The notes under the pieces: generated by a model
What the model saw: the letters and a program-made list of their open reading frames with translations, nothing else
Databases searched by the model: none
Told to the model about the DNA's origin: nothing
NCBI GenBank assembly: GCA_935421135.1
Contig: OW285190.1
Span: 10,240,501 to 10,304,500, forward strand
DNA from: Bugulina stolonifera
Lineage: Eukaryota; Bryozoa; Gymnolaemata; Cheilostomatida; Bugulidae
Direction: 5' to 3'
DNA: 64,000 nt
Made by a program: the position numbers and the translations under genes
Shown here: positions 62,573-64,000 of the stretch, one piece after another
Numbering within the stretch: position 1 is the first letter of the stretch
Layout: each line of letters begins with the position of its first letter

Positions 62573-62795
62573 ATAATCCTTTCGTTTGGTGTGCACTAAG
62601 CCCGTTATTAGTTTTAGATCTTGGGCAAGAAAAGATCACACAAAGTGGTACAATTGTACCACTTTGAGATCACATGGGCATAAAGAATTCCTTAGAAAAC
62701 GATAATCCTTTCGTTTGGTGTGCACTAAGCCCGTTATTAGTTTTAGATCTTGGGCAAGAAAAGATCACATGGGCATAAAGAATTCCTTAGAAAAC
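62573..62795. repeat. 94-bp tandem duplication, one copy interrupted by a palindrome
   Basis: Copy 1 (62573-62700) and copy 2 (62702-62795) are identical as far as I can read, except that copy 1 has 34 extra bases: a 26-bp perfect palindrome plus a second AGATCACA. Copy 2 shows the uninterrupted site. Confidence 0.9.
62641..62666. mobile_element. 26-bp perfect palindrome with 8-bp target duplication (hAT-like minimal insertion)
   Basis: CAAAGTGGTACAA followed at once by its complement TTGTACCACTTTG. AGATCACA lies immediately on each side (62633-62640 and 62667-62674), while the neighbouring duplicate copy has it once. An 8-bp duplication and ends starting CA fit the hAT superfamily; the insertion would be just two 13-bp terminal repeats with no interior. 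Confidence 0.7.
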
Positions 62796-63196
62796 TATAT
62801 TTGCTAAAGCGAGAGAGGACAACTCCGCAAAAAAACGGGTTTTAAAAGTTAAATTTTAAATTGCAAAATTTATGGTCACCGGCACACTTATATCGTGGCA
62901 GGTTGTTATATTCGTGATCAGCCAGTGTTCGAATTGTGGTTATACGGGAGTATACGGCGTGTACCCACCTCAATTTTGGTGGGTACACTGTCAGCAGGCG
63001 TGTACCCTCATGGTAATTGACTAGTTTTGCTGAAGACACGGCAGTTTTCGCAATCGAAATAGGTTTACTGGTTGCTGAGTGACTGCTGATCGTAAAATTT
63101 CCCTCTAATTTAGCGATCGTTTGATTGATAGCAGCGTGTTAAGTCAATCCCGAAATGTCAAAGTAAGTTTATAGTAGCTTGGACCAGCAACCTGCA

Positions 63197-63356
63197 CACA
63201 AATAAATCCTTCTGCTTTACTAACAAAGTTAGTCATTGTATCAATGGTTTCATAGGACTTGAATATGGGTTCCACTTTCTTTAGTATTTTCAGCTTTCCG
63301 AATGCGTTTGCAGAGCCATGAAAACTTTTTGATGAGGACAGTGGCCAAACAGTTGA
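63197..63356 (-). other. Possible isolated coding exon
   Basis: One minus frame stays open over AT-poor sequence and reads DSTVWPLSSSKSFHGSANAF, then KLKILKKVEPIFKSYETID and SKAEGFICVQ, with TTTTAG before it and CAG|GTTGCT after it. No family recognised. It could be an upstream exon of another gene or of the receptor, or chance. Confidence 0.2.
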
Positions 63357-64000
63357 ATCTAAAAGTTTTTTATCTCTAAACCTAAATCTCAAAAGTAATT
63401 TGTTGTACTCTACTGGAATTTGACGTTTGACTGAGTGATAAATATCGGAGATAGTTGTATTTTTCTTACTTTGCTAATAAAATATGAAATACAAAAATTA
63501 AAAATAAATATTAATTTAATATCTAATATGATCATCCATGATGTTGTATATAGCAATAACATAAATATTCGTATTTGTTAGATTATCACTAGAGAAAGAA
63601 TCTGTATTCAAAAATATAACATATACATAATAAATCAAACATTATATTAATTATGTAAAAAAATAAATAATTATTTATTATTTATAGTGATTAATTATTA
63701 TAAATAATAATAGAACTAGAAGTGAATCAATAGAATTAGATAATCAAATGCTAATCATATCATAATGATAACCATAATTATTTATATTTTCATTAATTTT
63801 TATATGAAATAAATTATTTTGATAATAATTGTTGTAACAATATGCCTGCATCAAGTAGGCCCTATAAATAAAAATATTGCTTACTGGATTGTTACAAGAA
63901 CAAAAGTCGATATTCAATAAATAAAAATGAAAATATAAAATAGAAATAAATTGTTTTTAATAGAACAGGGAATTAGATAATTGATTTATATTTAATGATC

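Larger units (their letters stand above)
59089..64000. other. Repeat-dominated region upstream of the receptor gene
   Basis: Contains a second MITE copy (59555-59711), degenerate relatives ending AAGGAACTTAGGCTATA near 59500 and 60000, a tandem duplication with a palindromic insertion (62573-62795), and very AT-rich DNA at 63460-64000. I could not find the missing first exon or exons of the receptor here. Confidence 0.45.

Overview
The window looks like AT-rich nuclear DNA from an animal. It has spliced genes with GT-AG introns, animal-type orthologues, PIF/Harbinger and non-LTR elements, and many short inverted-repeat elements. The compact genes and a Venus-flytrap receptor with one membrane pass would fit an early-branching metazoan such as a sponge, but this is inference. 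I saw no bacterial operons, rRNA, tRNA or CRISPR arrays. All exon models are hand-built from reading frame, splice dinucleotides and phase. Ortholog names rest on remembered family motifs, not a search.

Layout: (1) 440-14381 (+) is a complete 19-exon SMG7, the NMD factor. Intron 6 opens with a 33-bp minisatellite made of its own 5' splice site. Intron 8 holds a 4.5-kb Harbinger transposon with a transposase and a MADF protein. (2) 15275-18959 (-) is an ACBD5-like tail-anchored acyl-CoA-binding protein, convergent with SMG7. (3) 18960-25176 is repeat-rich: a MITE near the ACBD5 start, a 1.6-kb palindrome made of a reverse-transcriptase fragment, another MITE, a 66-bp hairpin and two decayed retrotransposon 3' ends. 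(4) 25177-28802 (+) is NUP37. (5) 29939-33173 (-) is mitochondrial EF-Tu (TUFM), convergent with NUP37. (6) 33174-39642 has no gene I can support but carries a 38-bp satellite of about 20 copies. (7) 39643-48798 (+) is an unrecognised six-exon gene whose fifth exon is preceded by seven 40-bp copies of its own 3' splice site. (8) 51955-59088 (-) is a receptor-like gene, incomplete at its 5' end: Venus-flytrap ectodomain, one transmembrane helix, low-complexity tail. (9) 59089-64000 is mostly repeats, including a 26-bp palindrome with 8-bp target duplications.

The most notable observation is that two different genes carry tandem arrays spanning an exon-intron border, one multiplying the donor site (12 copies) and one the acceptor (7 copies). 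In SMG7, any downstream donor would add an in-frame stop, which suggests, without proving, feedback through NMD on an NMD factor.
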